DNA of 64,000 nucleotides from Silicimonas sp. (GTDB taxonomy: Bacteria; Pseudomonadota; Alphaproteobacteria; Rhodobacterales; Rhodobacteraceae): NCBI GenBank assembly GCA_022826205.1, contig JAJDVJ010000095.1, forward strand, positions 1-64,000, in the 5' to 3' direction. The notes under the pieces were generated by a model. The model worked only from the letters and a program-made list of their open reading frames with translations. It searched no databases and was not told where the DNA came from. The position numbers and the translations under genes were made by a program. Each line of letters opens with the position of its first letter. Within the stretch, counting starts at the first letter, position 1. Shown piece by piece: positions 36,145-46,031 of this stretch.

Positions 36145-36445
36145 GAAACTGGCTCGCGCCTTCCCAGGTCCGCATTTCTTGTAACCGTTCGGTCCTGCGG
36201 TGACGAGCCGTTTCCGCTTCCATCCGGACAACCATGTTGACTGGGGGCAACGCCCGCACGTCCGCGAGGCGCAGTTCGTGGCAGTGCGCCTCGACCACAT
36301 CCACTCGGGTCTCTACAGACACGGTCGGCATCAGTTCCCGCTCCAACGTCCATTCCCGGACGGTCGGGTCTTGCAGCGAAGTTGGCACTTTCTCCTCGAT
36401 GATCGCCAAGTTGAACGGTGCCGATACGCGTTTGGCCAGTAAGAT
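36145..36445. other. Leader region of the membrane-protein gene; possible small minus-strand frame
   Basis: About 300 bases. A minus-strand frame (36116-36409, TTG start, 97 codons) includes VPTSLQDPTVREWTLEREL but matches no family I know and overlaps the membrane-protein start. Not called as a gene. Confidence 0.35.
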
Positions 36446-36712
36446 GAAGGGAGAGTTACAATCGGCGTCCGAGACGTGGGCGCCGGTTCCCAGTGGTTTC
36501 GTGCAAGTGGCGGCAACGCACCTTTCGGGTGGGTGTCATAAAAGACTGCGCACCTGAACAGGCGCCCCCCAAAAGTTCCGTGGCGACTCTTTTTCCCGAC
36601 CTGCAGCCGGGGTAAGGCTCTTTCATGACGGTTGTCGCATCATTCTACAGGTTTGCGTCCCTTGGGGATCCCGCGCGGTTCAAGCCGTTGCTTCTGGAGG
36701 TTGCATCGCGGA
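36446..36712 (+). repeat. Intact copy of the direct repeat covering the trhO leader and 5' end
   Basis: This stretch covers the trhO upstream region and its first 29 codons and recurs in decayed form at 34597-34863, same orientation, about 1.85 kb apart. It includes the presumed trhO promoter. Confidence 0.75.
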
Positions 36713-37530
36713 ACGGCATCCGCGGGACCGTGCTTCTGGCACGCGAAGGCATTAACGGGACCATCGCTGGATCACGAAGAGGGATCGCTTCCGTCTTCGA
36801 GCAGATCCGCACGCTGCCGGGCTGTGGCGACATTGACTGGAAGGAAAGCTCCACGACGGCCATGCCGTTTTCCCGCCTCAAGGTTCGCTTGAAGCGCGAA
36901 ATCGTCACGATGGGCCGGCCCGGCATTGACCCGGCTTCCAAGGCCGGTGCCTATGTTCGTCCTGCCGACTGGAATTCGCTGATCACGCGCGACGACGTGG
37001 CCGTGATAGATACGCGAAACGCGTATGAGGTGGAAATTGGCTCGTTCGAAGGTGCCATTGATCCCGGCACGGCGCGATTCCGCGACTTTCCCGCCTGGTG
37101 GGACGCAAACGGCCGCCGCTTTGGCGGCAAGAAGGTTGCCATGTACTGCACTGGCGGCATTCGCTGCGAGAAGGCCTCGAACTACCTGCTCAGCCAAGGC
37201 ATTGAGGAGGTATATCATCTCAAGGGCGGAATCCTCGGCTATCTCGAGGAAGTGCTGGAAGATGAGAGCCTTTGGCACGGGGAATGCTTCGTATTCGACC
37301 AGAGGGTGTCGGTTTGTCATGGGCTGAAGGAAGGATCGTACGGTCTTTGCTACGCCTGTCGTCGCCCGTTGGGCAATGACGTCCGGGATCATGCCGACTA
37401 CGAGCCCGGCGTATCCTGCCCCAGCTGCATCGGAGAGTTCAGCGACGTTGATCGAGCCCGGTTTCGCGAGCGGCAACGGCAGATCGAACTGGCCAGATCC
37501 CGGGGAACGCAACATATCGGACAGGACTGA
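36625..37530 (+). CDS. trhO: tRNA uridine(34) hydroxylase TrhO (UPF0176/YceA, rhodanese domain)
   Basis: A 301-residue enzyme. The N-terminal domain (FASLGDPARFKPLLLE, LLAREGINGTIAGS) is family specific. A rhodanese domain follows with active Cys175 in MYCTGGIRCEKA. The C-terminal part carries C-x2-C pairs (CYACRRPL, CPSCIGEF). TrhO makes 5-hydroxyuridine at tRNA position 34 with oxygen. ATG 36625 fits the family N-terminus. It converges with yqgE. Confidence 0.92.
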   Translation: MTVVASFYRFASLGDPARFKPLLLEVASRNGIRGTVLLAREGINGTIAGSRRGIASVFEQIRTLPGCGDIDWKESSTTAMPFSRLKVRLKREIVTMGRPGIDPASKAGAYVRPADWNSLITRDDVAVIDTRNAYEVEIGSFEGAIDPGTARFRDFPAWWDANGRRFGGKKVAMYCTGGIRCEKASNYLLSQGIEEVYHLKGGILGYLEEVLEDESLWHGECFVFDQRVSVCHGLKEGSYGLCYACRRPLGNDVRDHADYEPGVSCPSCIGEFSDVDRARFRERQRQIELARSRGTQHIGQD

Positions 37531-37605
37531 GACCGAACCGTGAGGCGCCTGAAGCACTATGATTCAAGACAGGCCGACGCGTCCGCTGGGTGTCGCACGT
37601 TGCCG

Positions 37606-38178
37606 CTACGCCCGTCCCGCATCCGGCGACAGCAGCATGGCATCCACGCCGATCGACTTGAGCGCAGCGGCCCACTTGGTGTCGTTGTTTTCGCCGAACA
37701 CGAGCGTTGGAGAGGCATCGCAGGTCAGCCAGCCATTGGACAGGATCTCGGATTCCAGCTGCCCTGGCCCCCAGCCCGAATATCCGAGCGCCAGGAACGC
37801 TGAACTTGGCCCGCTGCCCTTGGCGATGTCCTCCAGGATGTCCAGCGTCGGGGTCATGCCAAAGACGTCACTTACCTGAAGAGTCGAGTTCTCTGACAGG
37901 TAATCGCCCGAGTGCAGCACGAAGCCGCGCCCGTTCTCCACCGGACCGCCAAAATGGATGTGGATGTCCCTTCGGGGTGGGCTGGACTCGATGCCGAGCT
38001 GTTCCAGGAGCGACGCAAACCGGAGATTGGGCGCCGGCTTGTTCACGATGAAGCCCATCGCGCCGTCCTCGGAATGTGCGCAAAGAAGAATGACTGCCTG
38101 CTCGAACCGGGGGTCGCCCATGCCAGGCATCGCGACCAGGAGCTTTCCATCCAGGTTGGATGCGGTGTCCTCGCTCAT
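37606..38178 (-). CDS. YqgE/AlgH family protein (UPF0301)
   Basis: A 190-residue soluble protein. Hallmarks are [33 protein letters not shown], and [16 protein letters not shown] near 70-90; the C-terminal [13 protein letters not shown] is intact. The family's function is not settled. It diverges from the DsbD-N-like gene over about 115 bases. Confidence 0.92.
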   Translation of the reverse strand: MSEDTASNLDGKLLVAMPGMGDPRFEQAVILLCAHSEDGAMGFIVNKPAPNLRFASLLEQLGIESSPPRRDIHIHFGGPVENGRGFVLHSGDYLSENSTLQVSDVFGMTPTLDILEDIAKGSGPSSAFLALGYSGWGPGQLESEILSNGWLTCDASPTLVFGENNDTKWAAALKSIGVDAMLLSPDAGRA

Positions 38179-38293
38179 GATTCAAAGCATGAGACAAGCC
38201 GGATCGTGTATCAAGTGCAATGCTGCAACAGTCACGCTGCATGACTGGAATGTGACTTTTCTGCAAAGGGCACGATGCTTTAGAAGTGCTCCC

Positions 38294-39064
38294 ATGCTTC
38301 GAACATTGTGCGCAGCGCTCCTTGCCCTTGCGGGGCCTAGTAACGCCGAGATGCCGGATGAACTGGCATACGCAGATCTGAATGCCGGCTGGAGAGACGG
38401 ACACACGCATGTGGCAGGGTTGACGATCCGGCTGGCACCGGGGTGGAAAACCTATTGGCGGGTGCCGGGCGAAGCCGGAATTCCGCCGGTCTTCAACTGG
38501 TCTGGGTCCTCGAACGTGGCAGCCGTGAGAGTGCACTTTCCCGTGCCAAAGGTGTTTGAGCAGGGCGGAATTCGCGGCATCGGCTACATTGGTCAGGTGA
38601 CCTTTCCGTTGAACGTCCGGACACATGACGCTTCTGCTCCCGTGCGGCTCAGGGGTGAAATCGACATCGGCGTATGCGAGGAAGTCTGCGTGCCGGTCAC
38701 GTTGCAAGTGCGCGCGGAACTTCCTGTCCACGGAACCATTGATCACGCACTTGCGGCAATCCTCGAGGACAGGCCGGAAAGCGGCGGCCGCCTGATCTGC
38801 GACTTTGTGCCAATCGCGGACGGCTTGCGTCTGGTCGCAAGGACGAAGTTGCCGCACAGGGGGAGCAAGGAAACCGTCGTGGTCGAGACAGGTGACCCGC
38901 AAGTCTGGGTTTCGTCACCGATCCTTCAACGCGACGGCGAGCAGCTGCGGGCCGAGGTCGAGATGGTGCCGCCTTCGGCAGGTCCATTTGCGCTTGCGCG
39001 GGCAGAAGTGCGCATGACCGTGCTGTCCGAAGGGCGCGCGATCGAAATGGTGGGCTGTCATTGA
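38294..39064 (+). CDS. Exported protein with DsbD N-terminal (DsbDalpha)-like domain
   Basis: A 256-residue periplasmic protein. The signal peptide is residues 1-18 (LCAALLALAGPSNA). The rest shows the DsbC/DsbD N-terminal-like pattern LAPGWKTYWRVPGEAGIPP, YIGQVTFPL and the cysteine pair CEEVC. Roseobacter-type homologues stand alone without the DsbD membrane part. It may take electrons from a CcdA-like protein for thiol metabolism, but the partner is not here. ATG 38294; the ribosome site is weak. It converges with the RND gene. Confidence 0.8.
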   Translation: MLRTLCAALLALAGPSNAEMPDELAYADLNAGWRDGHTHVAGLTIRLAPGWKTYWRVPGEAGIPPVFNWSGSSNVAAVRVHFPVPKVFEQGGIRGIGYIGQVTFPLNVRTHDASAPVRLRGEIDIGVCEEVCVPVTLQVRAELPVHGTIDHALAAILEDRPESGGRLICDFVPIADGLRLVARTKLPHRGSKETVVVETGDPQVWVSSPILQRDGEQLRAEVEMVPPSAGPFALARAEVRMTVLSEGRAIEMVGCH

Positions 39065-39170
39065 TCGGAATTCGTTGCCGGCCTCGGTTTTTGGCCGTCA
39101 TGCAGTGCCCCCTTGTTGCACGGAGGCCGGGATCGGGTGAACGGTACGCGCTGCGCGGCCCAGGGTCACC

Positions 39171-42100
39171 CTACGTTCTGGGCATGAACAAAGCGGCAAG
39201 CATTCCGACGACGAAACAGATCGCGGCAGACCCCGCCACGTAGATCAGAAGCGCCTGCTCAAGCGAGTCCACGTCTGCGAAGCCGAAGGGCACATTGCCC
39301 GCTACAAGGAAGCTTCCGACCGTGGCGGCAAACCAGACCGCGATGGCGGCCGCGCCAATTGCCATGGCAGGGCCAATGCCAGGTGTGGTCCAGCCGTAGC
39401 GGAGTGCGCGAACATGGCGGCCGATGTCATGCCCGACGGCAAGGAGGGCGGGCACGATCAGGAGGACGAGCACAAGTCCGAAACCGAGCCCGTAGGCGAG
39501 CGTGATCACCGTCGGCTTCAGGAACTGGGCATCCTTTGACGTCTCATAGAGAAGCGGGGCCAGTCCCAGAACGGTCGTGGCCGTAGTGAGGAACACGGGC
39601 CTCAACCGGTCGGATGCACCGTCGACGATTGCCGCGACAACTCCCCGCTCCTCTGCGTACTCGTCCACTGTCGTTACCAGGACGATGGAATCGTTGATGA
39701 TGATGCCGATCATGCCGATGAGGCCCACGACGGAGAACATCGATAGCGGGACGTTCCAAAGATAGTGGCCCCAGACTGCCCCGACGAGGCCGAAGGGGAT
39801 GATGGCCATTACGACCAGAGGCCGGAACCACGAAGCAAAGACCCAGGCAAGCACGAGGTAGATTCCCGTCAGACAAAGGATCAAGCCGGTTCCTGCATCC
39901 GAGAGGAAATTGCGTTCGTCCTCAGCCAATCCCGACCAGTGAGTCGAGATGCCGAAATCCTGTTCAATCTGTGGCAGGACCGCGCCTTGGATCTCTTCCG
40001 AAATTTCACGGGCACGGTCGGCGTCGTCTTCAGACAGGTCTCCGGTGACCGAGACGACGGGAATGCCGTTCTCCCGGCGAATGGTCGAAAACCCGGTCCG
40101 GCGTTCGACGGACACGATGTCCGCGAGCGGCACGTAGACGCCCTCGCCGGCAGCCGAGGGGCCGGTCCGGATCAGAAGGCGCTCGAGAAAGTCGGCTGTC
40201 AGCTCGTCGGCTGGAAGCTCCACCAGGATGGCTGCGGAACGCGGCCCGTCCGGATAGGTTGCCGCCTCTATGCCGTTCAATCGCGCGCGGAGCGTCGCGC
40301 CCAGCGAGTCGATGGTCAGGCCCAGCGCCTGCCCTTGCGGCGTCAGTTCGAGAAGCAGCTCTTCCTTGTCGTAGCCGAGATTGTCCTCCAGGGCGGAAAT
40401 CTCGCCGTACTGACCGAGCTGGGTCTTGAGCGCCTCTGCGGCCTCCTTGAGAATCTCGCTGGATGCGCCCGACAGTTCGACGTCGATCGCGTCGCCGCCC
40501 GGGCCGCGTCGCCACCCGCGAAAGCTGACGGTCTCGAGGAGGGGATGGCGCGGGACGGCGTCCTGGAGCTCGGCCACGAACGCGAAGCTGGAATAGGGAC
40601 GAAGATCGGCGTCGATGAGCTCGATCGCTATCGAGCCCAGCTGGTAGCTTTCCTTGGTTTCGGTTCCCGAAAGCCCGCGTCCCGAGTTGCCGCCGATTTC
40701 CGCAAGGGCAAACTTGATGGGGTTCAGCCCATGCTCGGCCTCGTACTTGGCACCGATATCCTCGACCGTCCCTTGAAGCGTTCGCATCATTTCAAGCGTG
40801 TCGTTTCGAGTGGCGCCGGGCGCCATGGCAAAGTTGCCGGTGACCGAGTTCCGCTCAGGGGCATTGAAGAAGCGCCATGGCACGTCGCCGGAGATGAACA
40901 GGACGACTTGGCTGGCCAGCGTCAGGATTGCCAGCGCGATAACGGGATACCTGGCCCAGATGACGGCCCTGATGAAGGGGCGGAACAAGCGTTCCCGAAC
41001 GAGGCGAAAGCCCTTGTTCACCTGGCGTGACGGCCAGTCATACCAGTGCTGTCGTGCCGTATGGGTCAGGGCATGCCGCATGTGGTTGGGCAGAATGACA
41101 AAGCACTCCACTAGGGAGGCGACCAGCACGACGATCACCGTGATCGGGATGTCCCGGATCAGGTCGCCGAAACGCCCCCCGATTGCGACAAGGCCAAAGA
41201 AGGCAATTATTGTCGTCATGGAAGCCGCGAAGACCGGCGTGAACATGCGCCTCGCCGCGCTTTCCGCAGCCACCGTCGGGCTCTCGCCGAGGCGGCGCGC
41301 GCGAAAGTCTGCATGCTCGCCGACAACGATGGCGTCGTCCACCACGATGCCAAGCGTGATGATGAGCGCAAAGAGTGAGATCATGTTGATGGTCAGCCCG
41401 GCGGCGAACATGATCGCAATGGTCGTGGACATGGCGACAGGGATGCCGGCGGCGACCCAGAGCGCCGTGCGGGTGTTCAGGAACAGGAACAGCAACGAGA
41501 CAACAAGGGCCAGGCCGATGAGCCCGTTGTCCAGCAGGATGTTCAGTCGGCCCGTGATCGATTCCGCCAGCGTCCGGATCAGGTTGATCTCGACCCCCGT
41601 CGGCAGCGTAGCCTGCATTTCGGCGGCGACTTCCTCGACCTGACGCTGCATGCGGATCGCGTCACCATTGGCCGAACGGTCAACGCGAATCGAGATCGCG
41701 GGATCCGGACCGACAAAATAGGCACGGTCTCGGTCCACTTCCCCGACCCTTACGCGCGCCACATCTCCGACGGTGAGCGGTGTGCCATCCTCCGTCGTGC
41801 GCAGGACGATTTCGGCGATCTGGCCAGCGGATCTCTTGGCCACGCCGGTTCGCACGCGGGCGGCTCCCGAGACGTCTCCGGCCGGATCAGTCTCGGCCTC
41901 TTCCGCTATGGCGTCGGCGATCTGGCGCATGGTGACATCGTGTCGGATGAGGTCGAGCGACGTGACCTCGACGACCGTTTCCGGGGCGGCGATGCCGCGT
42001 ATCGTGCTGCGGGTGACCCCGACCGCAAACAGCCGGGTGACGAACTCGTCGGCGAAGTTGGCCAGCTGGTCAACGCCAACAGGTCCCTTGATGACTACGT

Positions 42101-42539
42101 CGGTGACCCGATCCGACCAGCGACGACGCACCGTCTTCGGATCGTCGGCATCGGCGGGGAGATCGGTCACGGAATCAATGGCCGTGCCGACATCTTCCTC
42201 CGCCTGTCGCATGTCCCAGCCAGGTTCGAACTCAAGCGTGATCGTTGCCTGGCCTTCTCGCGACCGGGAGGATGTTTCCGTCACGCCATCCACGGCCTGT
42301 AGAGTGGGCTGCAGGACTTCGACTATGGCGGCGTCAACATCTTCCGCCCCGGCACCGTCCCAGCCTACATTGATCGTGATGTCGTCGACGATGACATCAG
42401 GAAAGAACTGTGCCCGCATTTGGGGCGCGGCATAAAGTCCCGAAACCACAAGGACCACGAGAAGGAGATTGGCCGCCGTCCGGTGCCTCGTGAAATAGGA
42501 AAGAATGCCGCCAGCGGCCTGACCCAGATCACGAGCCAT
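39171..42539 (-). CDS. RND-family efflux pump inner-membrane transporter
   Basis: An 1122-residue AcrB-like transporter with 12 helices in two halves. N-terminal helix after HRTAANLLLVVLVVSGLY, porter domains, and the proton-relay aspartates in GIVVDDAIVVGEH (helix 4). The second half has a matching core (IGMIGIIINDSIVLVTTVDE). It exports drugs or other hydrophobic compounds by proton exchange with a membrane-fusion protein and an outer-membrane channel. The adaptor gene is upstream, 188 bases away; no channel gene is here. Confidence 0.93.
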   Translation of the reverse strand: MARDLGQAAGGILSYFTRHRTAANLLLVVLVVSGLYAAPQMRAQFFPDVIVDDITINVGWDGAGAEDVDAAIVEVLQPTLQAVDGVTETSSRSREGQATITLEFEPGWDMRQAEEDVGTAIDSVTDLPADADDPKTVRRRWSDRVTDVVIKGPVGVDQLANFADEFVTRLFAVGVTRSTIRGIAAPETVVEVTSLDLIRHDVTMRQIADAIAEEAETDPAGDVSGAARVRTGVAKRSAGQIAEIVLRTTEDGTPLTVGDVARVRVGEVDRDRAYFVGPDPAISIRVDRSANGDAIRMQRQVEEVAAEMQATLPTGVEINLIRTLAESITGRLNILLDNGLIGLALVVSLLFLFLNTRTALWVAAGIPVAMSTTIAIMFAAGLTINMISLFALIITLGIVVDDAIVVGEHADFRARRLGESPTVAAESAARRMFTPVFAASMTTIIAFFGLVAIGGRFGDLIRDIPITVIVVLVASLVECFVILPNHMRHALTHTARQHWYDWPSRQVNKGFRLVRERLFRPFIRAVIWARYPVIALAILTLASQVVLFISGDVPWRFFNAPERNSVTGNFAMAPGATRNDTLEMMRTLQGTVEDIGAKYEAEHGLNPIKFALAEIGGNSGRGLSGTETKESYQLGSIAIELIDADLRPYSSFAFVAELQDAVPRHPLLETVSFRGWRRGPGGDAIDVELSGASSEILKEAAEALKTQLGQYGEISALEDNLGYDKEELLLELTPQGQALGLTIDSLGATLRARLNGIEAATYPDGPRSAAILVELPADELTADFLERLLIRTGPSAAGEGVYVPLADIVSVERRTGFSTIRRENGIPVVSVTGDLSEDDADRAREISEEIQGAVLPQIEQDFGISTHWSGLAEDERNFLSDAGTGLILCLTGIYLVLAWVFASWFRPLVVMAIIPFGLVGAVWGHYLWNVPLSMFSVVGLIGMIGIIINDSIVLVTTVDEYAEERGVVAAIVDGASDRLRPVFLTTATTVLGLAPLLYETSKDAQFLKPTVITLAYGLGFGLVLVLLIVPALLAVGHDIGRHVRALRYGWTTPGIGPAMAIGAAAIAVWFAATVGSFLVAGNVPFGFADVDSLEQALLIYVAGSAAICFVVGMLAALFMPRT

Positions 42540-42727
42540 CGCACTGACTCCCCGAATTAGTGGGTTTCGTGTCGCATGGAGCGCGCAGGCTCGGGTTCAG
42601 GGCCCGAATGCGCTGCCCGGGCTCAGGGACCCAGGGCTGGAGATCGCCAGTCCAATGGACCACTGCGTGAATGCCTCGAAACCCGATTCGCTGCCGATTG
42701 CATGCTCCTGGGCGGCAACTCTGCATC

Positions 42728-44188
42728 TCAGCCCCCCATCCTGCTTTCGATGCGTTCGACCATTTGGACCGGGACCTTGTCTTTCTTGAGTGCGGTCAGA
42801 ACGCGTTGCTTCGCCGCGTCCGGCATGAACTGGTTGTTCTCCACGAATGCAACGAGTCTTGCGCGCCGTTCGGGATCCAGCGCCAGAAGAGCCGGCTCCT
42901 CAACCGCAGGCTGACCCCCACCCGGACGCACGGGCCGGATGCGAATTCCGGCACCAAGCAGAGGGGTTCGTTCCGCGACGATCTCGCGTCCGGCAAGGCC
43001 GGGCGCACGGACAAGGACGTCGTCGCTCTCGCTGCGCAGGACTTGCACATCTGCGACTTCTAGCCGGTCCCCTTCTCCGACGACGAGCACCTTTCCAGCA
43101 GCATCGACCGCGCTCGCGGGCAGCCGGACCGCACGCGCGATCGGTGGCTCCATGATGCGGACGCCCACGAAGTCGCCAGGCCGGAACCCCGGTGCATCGT
43201 TCAGGCGTGCAAAAAGCAGCCGCCCGGTCTGGCCGGTGCCCACTGCCGCGCTTTCGCGGCTGATTTTTCCCGACGCCTCGAGGTCCACGCCGAGGATGTC
43301 GATCGAGGCAGTGACATCCGCACCGATCAAGCGCCCGCCGTCGTTAAGCAGGCGCGTGTATTGGGGTGTTGAGACACGGAAGGCGACTTCAAGTTCGGTC
43401 GGGTCGATGATGCGCACAAGGGTCTCGCCAGCCGAAACCAGCCCGCCAACGGTGACCGTGACATCGCTCAGCACACCTGCGAACTCAGCCTCGATCCCGG
43501 TGTTCGCCAATCTGCGCTCCGCATCCGCAAAGGCAATCCGCCGACGCTCCAGCGCCGTCTTCGCCTGATCGATTCTTGCCTCGGCATTGGCTGCAGCCTG
43601 CCGACGGGACAGGACGACTTGGCTCGCAGTGGAAAGTGCGAGCTCGGCTGTTTCGACGGCGGCAGTGGATCCGACGCCGCGTTGCTGGAGGTCCCTTTGG
43701 CGGTCGAGGGCGTTTGCGCGCAGCCGTGCCTGGTTTTCGGCAGCGAGGATTTCGTCCGAGGCAAGCGCGCGCTGGCGTTCGGCGTCGCGCAGGTCGGCCT
43801 CCGCCTCGGAGAGGTCGGCGCGCGCGGTATCGAGCGCTGACTGCGCCTCGACCGGATCGATGCGGACCAGGAGATCGCCCTCCTCGACCTCGCCGCCTTC
43901 CTCGACCTTTTCGGATGTCCAGATGACCTCGCCCGCCGTCGAGGCACGCAAGGCCAGGGTGCGCCGTGCACGGACCTCGCCAAAGGTCGACAGCACGGGA
44001 CGTATGGTTTCTGGCTGAATTGCAATGACACTTGCCGCGAACACCCTTTCCCGCTGCGGGCGCTGGCGAGGCTCTTCCGCAAGGCGAGCCTCAAGCGCGC
44101 CCTGCACCATGTTGCCGGCATAGGCCAGCAGCCCGAGGGTCACGGACAGGAGGAACAGGCCGACAAGCGAGCGTCTCAGGAATCGCAA
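42728..44188 (-). CDS. RND efflux membrane-fusion (adaptor) protein, HlyD/AcrA family
   Basis: A 486-residue periplasmic adaptor. N-terminal anchor helix (8-28), then beta-barrel and lipoyl parts (VEEGGEVEEGDLLVRIDPV) around a long alpha-helical coiled-coil hairpin (about 115-215, rich in A, E, R, D). The C-terminal part has ASAVDAAGKVLVVGEGDRL. It joins the RND transporter at 39171-42539 to an outer-membrane channel. Longer than AcrA, with a C-terminal extension of about 60 residues. Confidence 0.9.
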   Translation of the reverse strand: MRFLRRSLVGLFLLSVTLGLLAYAGNMVQGALEARLAEEPRQRPQRERVFAASVIAIQPETIRPVLSTFGEVRARRTLALRASTAGEVIWTSEKVEEGGEVEEGDLLVRIDPVEAQSALDTARADLSEAEADLRDAERQRALASDEILAAENQARLRANALDRQRDLQQRGVGSTAAVETAELALSTASQVVLSRRQAAANAEARIDQAKTALERRRIAFADAERRLANTGIEAEFAGVLSDVTVTVGGLVSAGETLVRIIDPTELEVAFRVSTPQYTRLLNDGGRLIGADVTASIDILGVDLEASGKISRESAAVGTGQTGRLLFARLNDAPGFRPGDFVGVRIMEPPIARAVRLPASAVDAAGKVLVVGEGDRLEVADVQVLRSESDDVLVRAPGLAGREIVAERTPLLGAGIRIRPVRPGGGQPAVEEPALLALDPERRARLVAFVENNQFMPDAAKQRVLTALKKDKVPVQMVERIESRMGG

Positions 44189-44275
44189 GGCATTATCCGT
44201 TCAGGGCATTCGTTCCGCATTATGTCGCTGAATCGCGAATTTGGCAAAATTCAAGAGATGAAACGTTCGCGAGCG

Positions 44276-44818
44276 CTATTTCCGTCGCACTTTTTCGGCG
44301 AGTCGCGGCATGATCTCCACGAAATTGCAGGGCCGGTGGCGATTATCGAACTGGAAGGCGAGAATCTCGTCCCACGCGTCCTTGCAGGCGCCGGGGCTGC
44401 CGGGAAGCGCAAACAGATAGGTTCCGTTCGCCACGCCACCGCAGGCGCGGCTCTGGACCGCCGAAGTGCCGATCTTCGTCATCGAGACTTGCGTGAAGAC
44501 CGTGCCAAAGGCATCAACTTCCTTTTCGTAGACATCTCTGTGCGCCTCGACCGTAACGTCGCGTCCCGTCAGCCCGGTGCCACCGGTCGAAAGGATCACG
44601 TCGATGTCGTCGCGCTGGCTCCATTCTCGCAGCAGTGCCGCAATATGTGCACGATCATCGGTCACGATTTCGCGGATCACGAGTTCGTGGCCCGCATCCT
44701 CGATCCGCCCTGCGAGCACGTCTCCTGAACGGTCGTCCGCGCGGCCTCGCGTGTCGCTTACGGTCAGCACCGCGATGCGGACCGGGATGAATTCCCGGGT
44801 TTCGACGATGTTGCTCAT
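44276..44818 (-). CDS. moaB: Molybdenum cofactor biosynthesis protein MoaB/MogA-like
   Basis: A 180-residue protein. RIAVLTVSDTRGRADDRSGD and ILSTGGTGLTGRDVTVEA are the molybdopterin-binding motifs, and PGSPGACKDAWDEIL follows. MoaB/MogA adenylates molybdopterin before metal insertion. The start overlaps the LysE-type gene stop by four bases (ATGA). Confidence 0.92.
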   Translation of the reverse strand: MSNIVETREFIPVRIAVLTVSDTRGRADDRSGDVLAGRIEDAGHELVIREIVTDDRAHIAALLREWSQRDDIDVILSTGGTGLTGRDVTVEAHRDVYEKEVDAFGTVFTQVSMTKIGTSAVQSRACGGVANGTYLFALPGSPGACKDAWDEILAFQFDNRHRPCNFVEIMPRLAEKVRRK

Positions 44819-45435
44819 GCGCGCCGTCCTTCCAGCACGAGGCGGAGTGCCAAGGTGGCGAAGATTGAAGCGGAAAGGACTCGAAGGGCCTGCTCAACCC
44901 TTGGTGTTCGGGCCATCAGCTGGGCGATTCTGCCAGAGAACGCTCCGACGGCGCCGTTGATGATGAATCCTCCGACAGCGATGACTGCACCCAGTATCAG
45001 GAATTGCGGCAGGACGGCGCGGCCAGGATCAACGAATTGCGGGACGAATGCCAGAATGAATAGGGCCACCTTGGGGTTGGTCAGATTCACGATCAGCCCG
45101 TCCCTGAAGGCCTTGGCGGGCCAGATGTCGGGCATGTCAGGTGCACCGAGCGGCGTACGAAGGGCCTTATGTGCCAGCCAGAGCAGATAGGCGACGCCAG
45201 CAAATCGGATCACGTCGAACAGTATGGGGTGCTGGGCCACCAGGTAGCCGAGGCCAAGGCCCGTCAGCGACACGTGCACCATTGCGCCCGTGGAGACACC
45301 CGCCGAAGCCGCGAGGGCTGCGCGCGTGCCGGCGCGTGCACCCTGCGCAAGGCAGAAGAGCATGTCGGCACCGGGAGTCAGGTTCAAAGCCAGCGCAGCT
45401 GGAATGAAGGCGATCATGATCAGCGGCTCGATCAT
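44815..45435 (-). CDS. LysE/RhtB-family exporter
   Basis: A 206-residue membrane protein with six helices. AALALNLTPGADMLFCLAQG, GVSTGAMVHVSLTGLGLG and NLTNPKVALFILAFVPQFVD are RhtB family hallmarks. ATG 45435 overlaps the phosphoesterase stop. Probably exports homoserine-like or other amino compounds. Part of a minus-strand set with four-base overlaps at both ends. Confidence 0.9.
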   Translation of the reverse strand: MIEPLIMIAFIPAALALNLTPGADMLFCLAQGARAGTRAALAASAGVSTGAMVHVSLTGLGLGYLVAQHPILFDVIRFAGVAYLLWLAHKALRTPLGAPDMPDIWPAKAFRDGLIVNLTNPKVALFILAFVPQFVDPGRAVLPQFLILGAVIAVGGFIINGAVGAFSGRIAQLMARTPRVEQALRVLSASIFATLALRLVLEGRRA

Positions 45436-46031
45436 GGAGCGACCTCGAAGATGCGGCCCGAGGGACCGAGATTGCATACCTGGGTCTTGCCGATCTGTCC
45501 TGACCGACCCCAGGAATCGTGGATATGGCCGCATAGCGCCAGCCTTGGCTGAACGCGCTCGATCGCGTCGCGGATGGACTCCGATCCGACGGACATTTCA
45601 TTCGAGGTCGCGTCCGCGACACCCTTTGGCGGAGAGTGCGTGACAAGGATGTCGGCGGTTTGGCATCGCTGCAGCATTGCGGCGGCGGCTGCCTCGTCGA
45701 GATCGCATGACCAGGGGCCGAATGGCGTGACAGGCACGCCGTATCCGAGGCCGAACAGGCGAAGCCCTCCGAATTCGGTTCCCTCGCCGTGAAGCACGAT
45801 CGTGCCGGCTCGGGTTGCGTCGCGAAGTTCTCTCGCGCTCTCTGCATTGCCTGGCACGACGACCATCGTACATCCGATGCCGTCTAGCATGCGCATGGCA
45901 TCGTCGAGCCCTTCCCGCATGTTGCAGAAGTCTCCTGCCCCGATTACCAGATCCGCCTCCTTGCTCATGGAGACCAAGGCCTCTGCCTTCGTCTTCGAAT
46001 GGTGCAGGTCTGAGAAGGCAAGGATGTTCAT
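45432..46031 (-). CDS. Calcineurin-like metallophosphoesterase
   Basis: A 199-residue phosphoesterase. The metal ligands are visible in ILAFSDLHHSKT, VIGAGDFCN, VVPGNAES, LVTHSPPKGVAD and LCGHIHDSWG. It probably cleaves phosphodiesters or monoesters; substrate unknown. The start overlaps the uracil-DNA glycosylase stop and the stop overlaps the LysE-type start. Confidence 0.9.
   Translation of the reverse strand: MNILAFSDLHHSKTKAEALVSMSKEADLVIGAGDFCNMREGLDDAMRMLDGIGCTMVVVPGNAESARELRDATRAGTIVLHGEGTEFGGLRLFGLGYGVPVTPFGPWSCDLDEAAAAAMLQRCQTADILVTHSPPKGVADATSNEMSVGSESIRDAIERVQPRLALCGHIHDSWGRSGQIGKTQVCNLGPSGRIFEVAP

Noticed and set aside
39765-41030. Plus-strand open frame opposite the RND transporter (421 codons)
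   Set aside because: The RND frame has full motifs on the minus strand; this frame has none.
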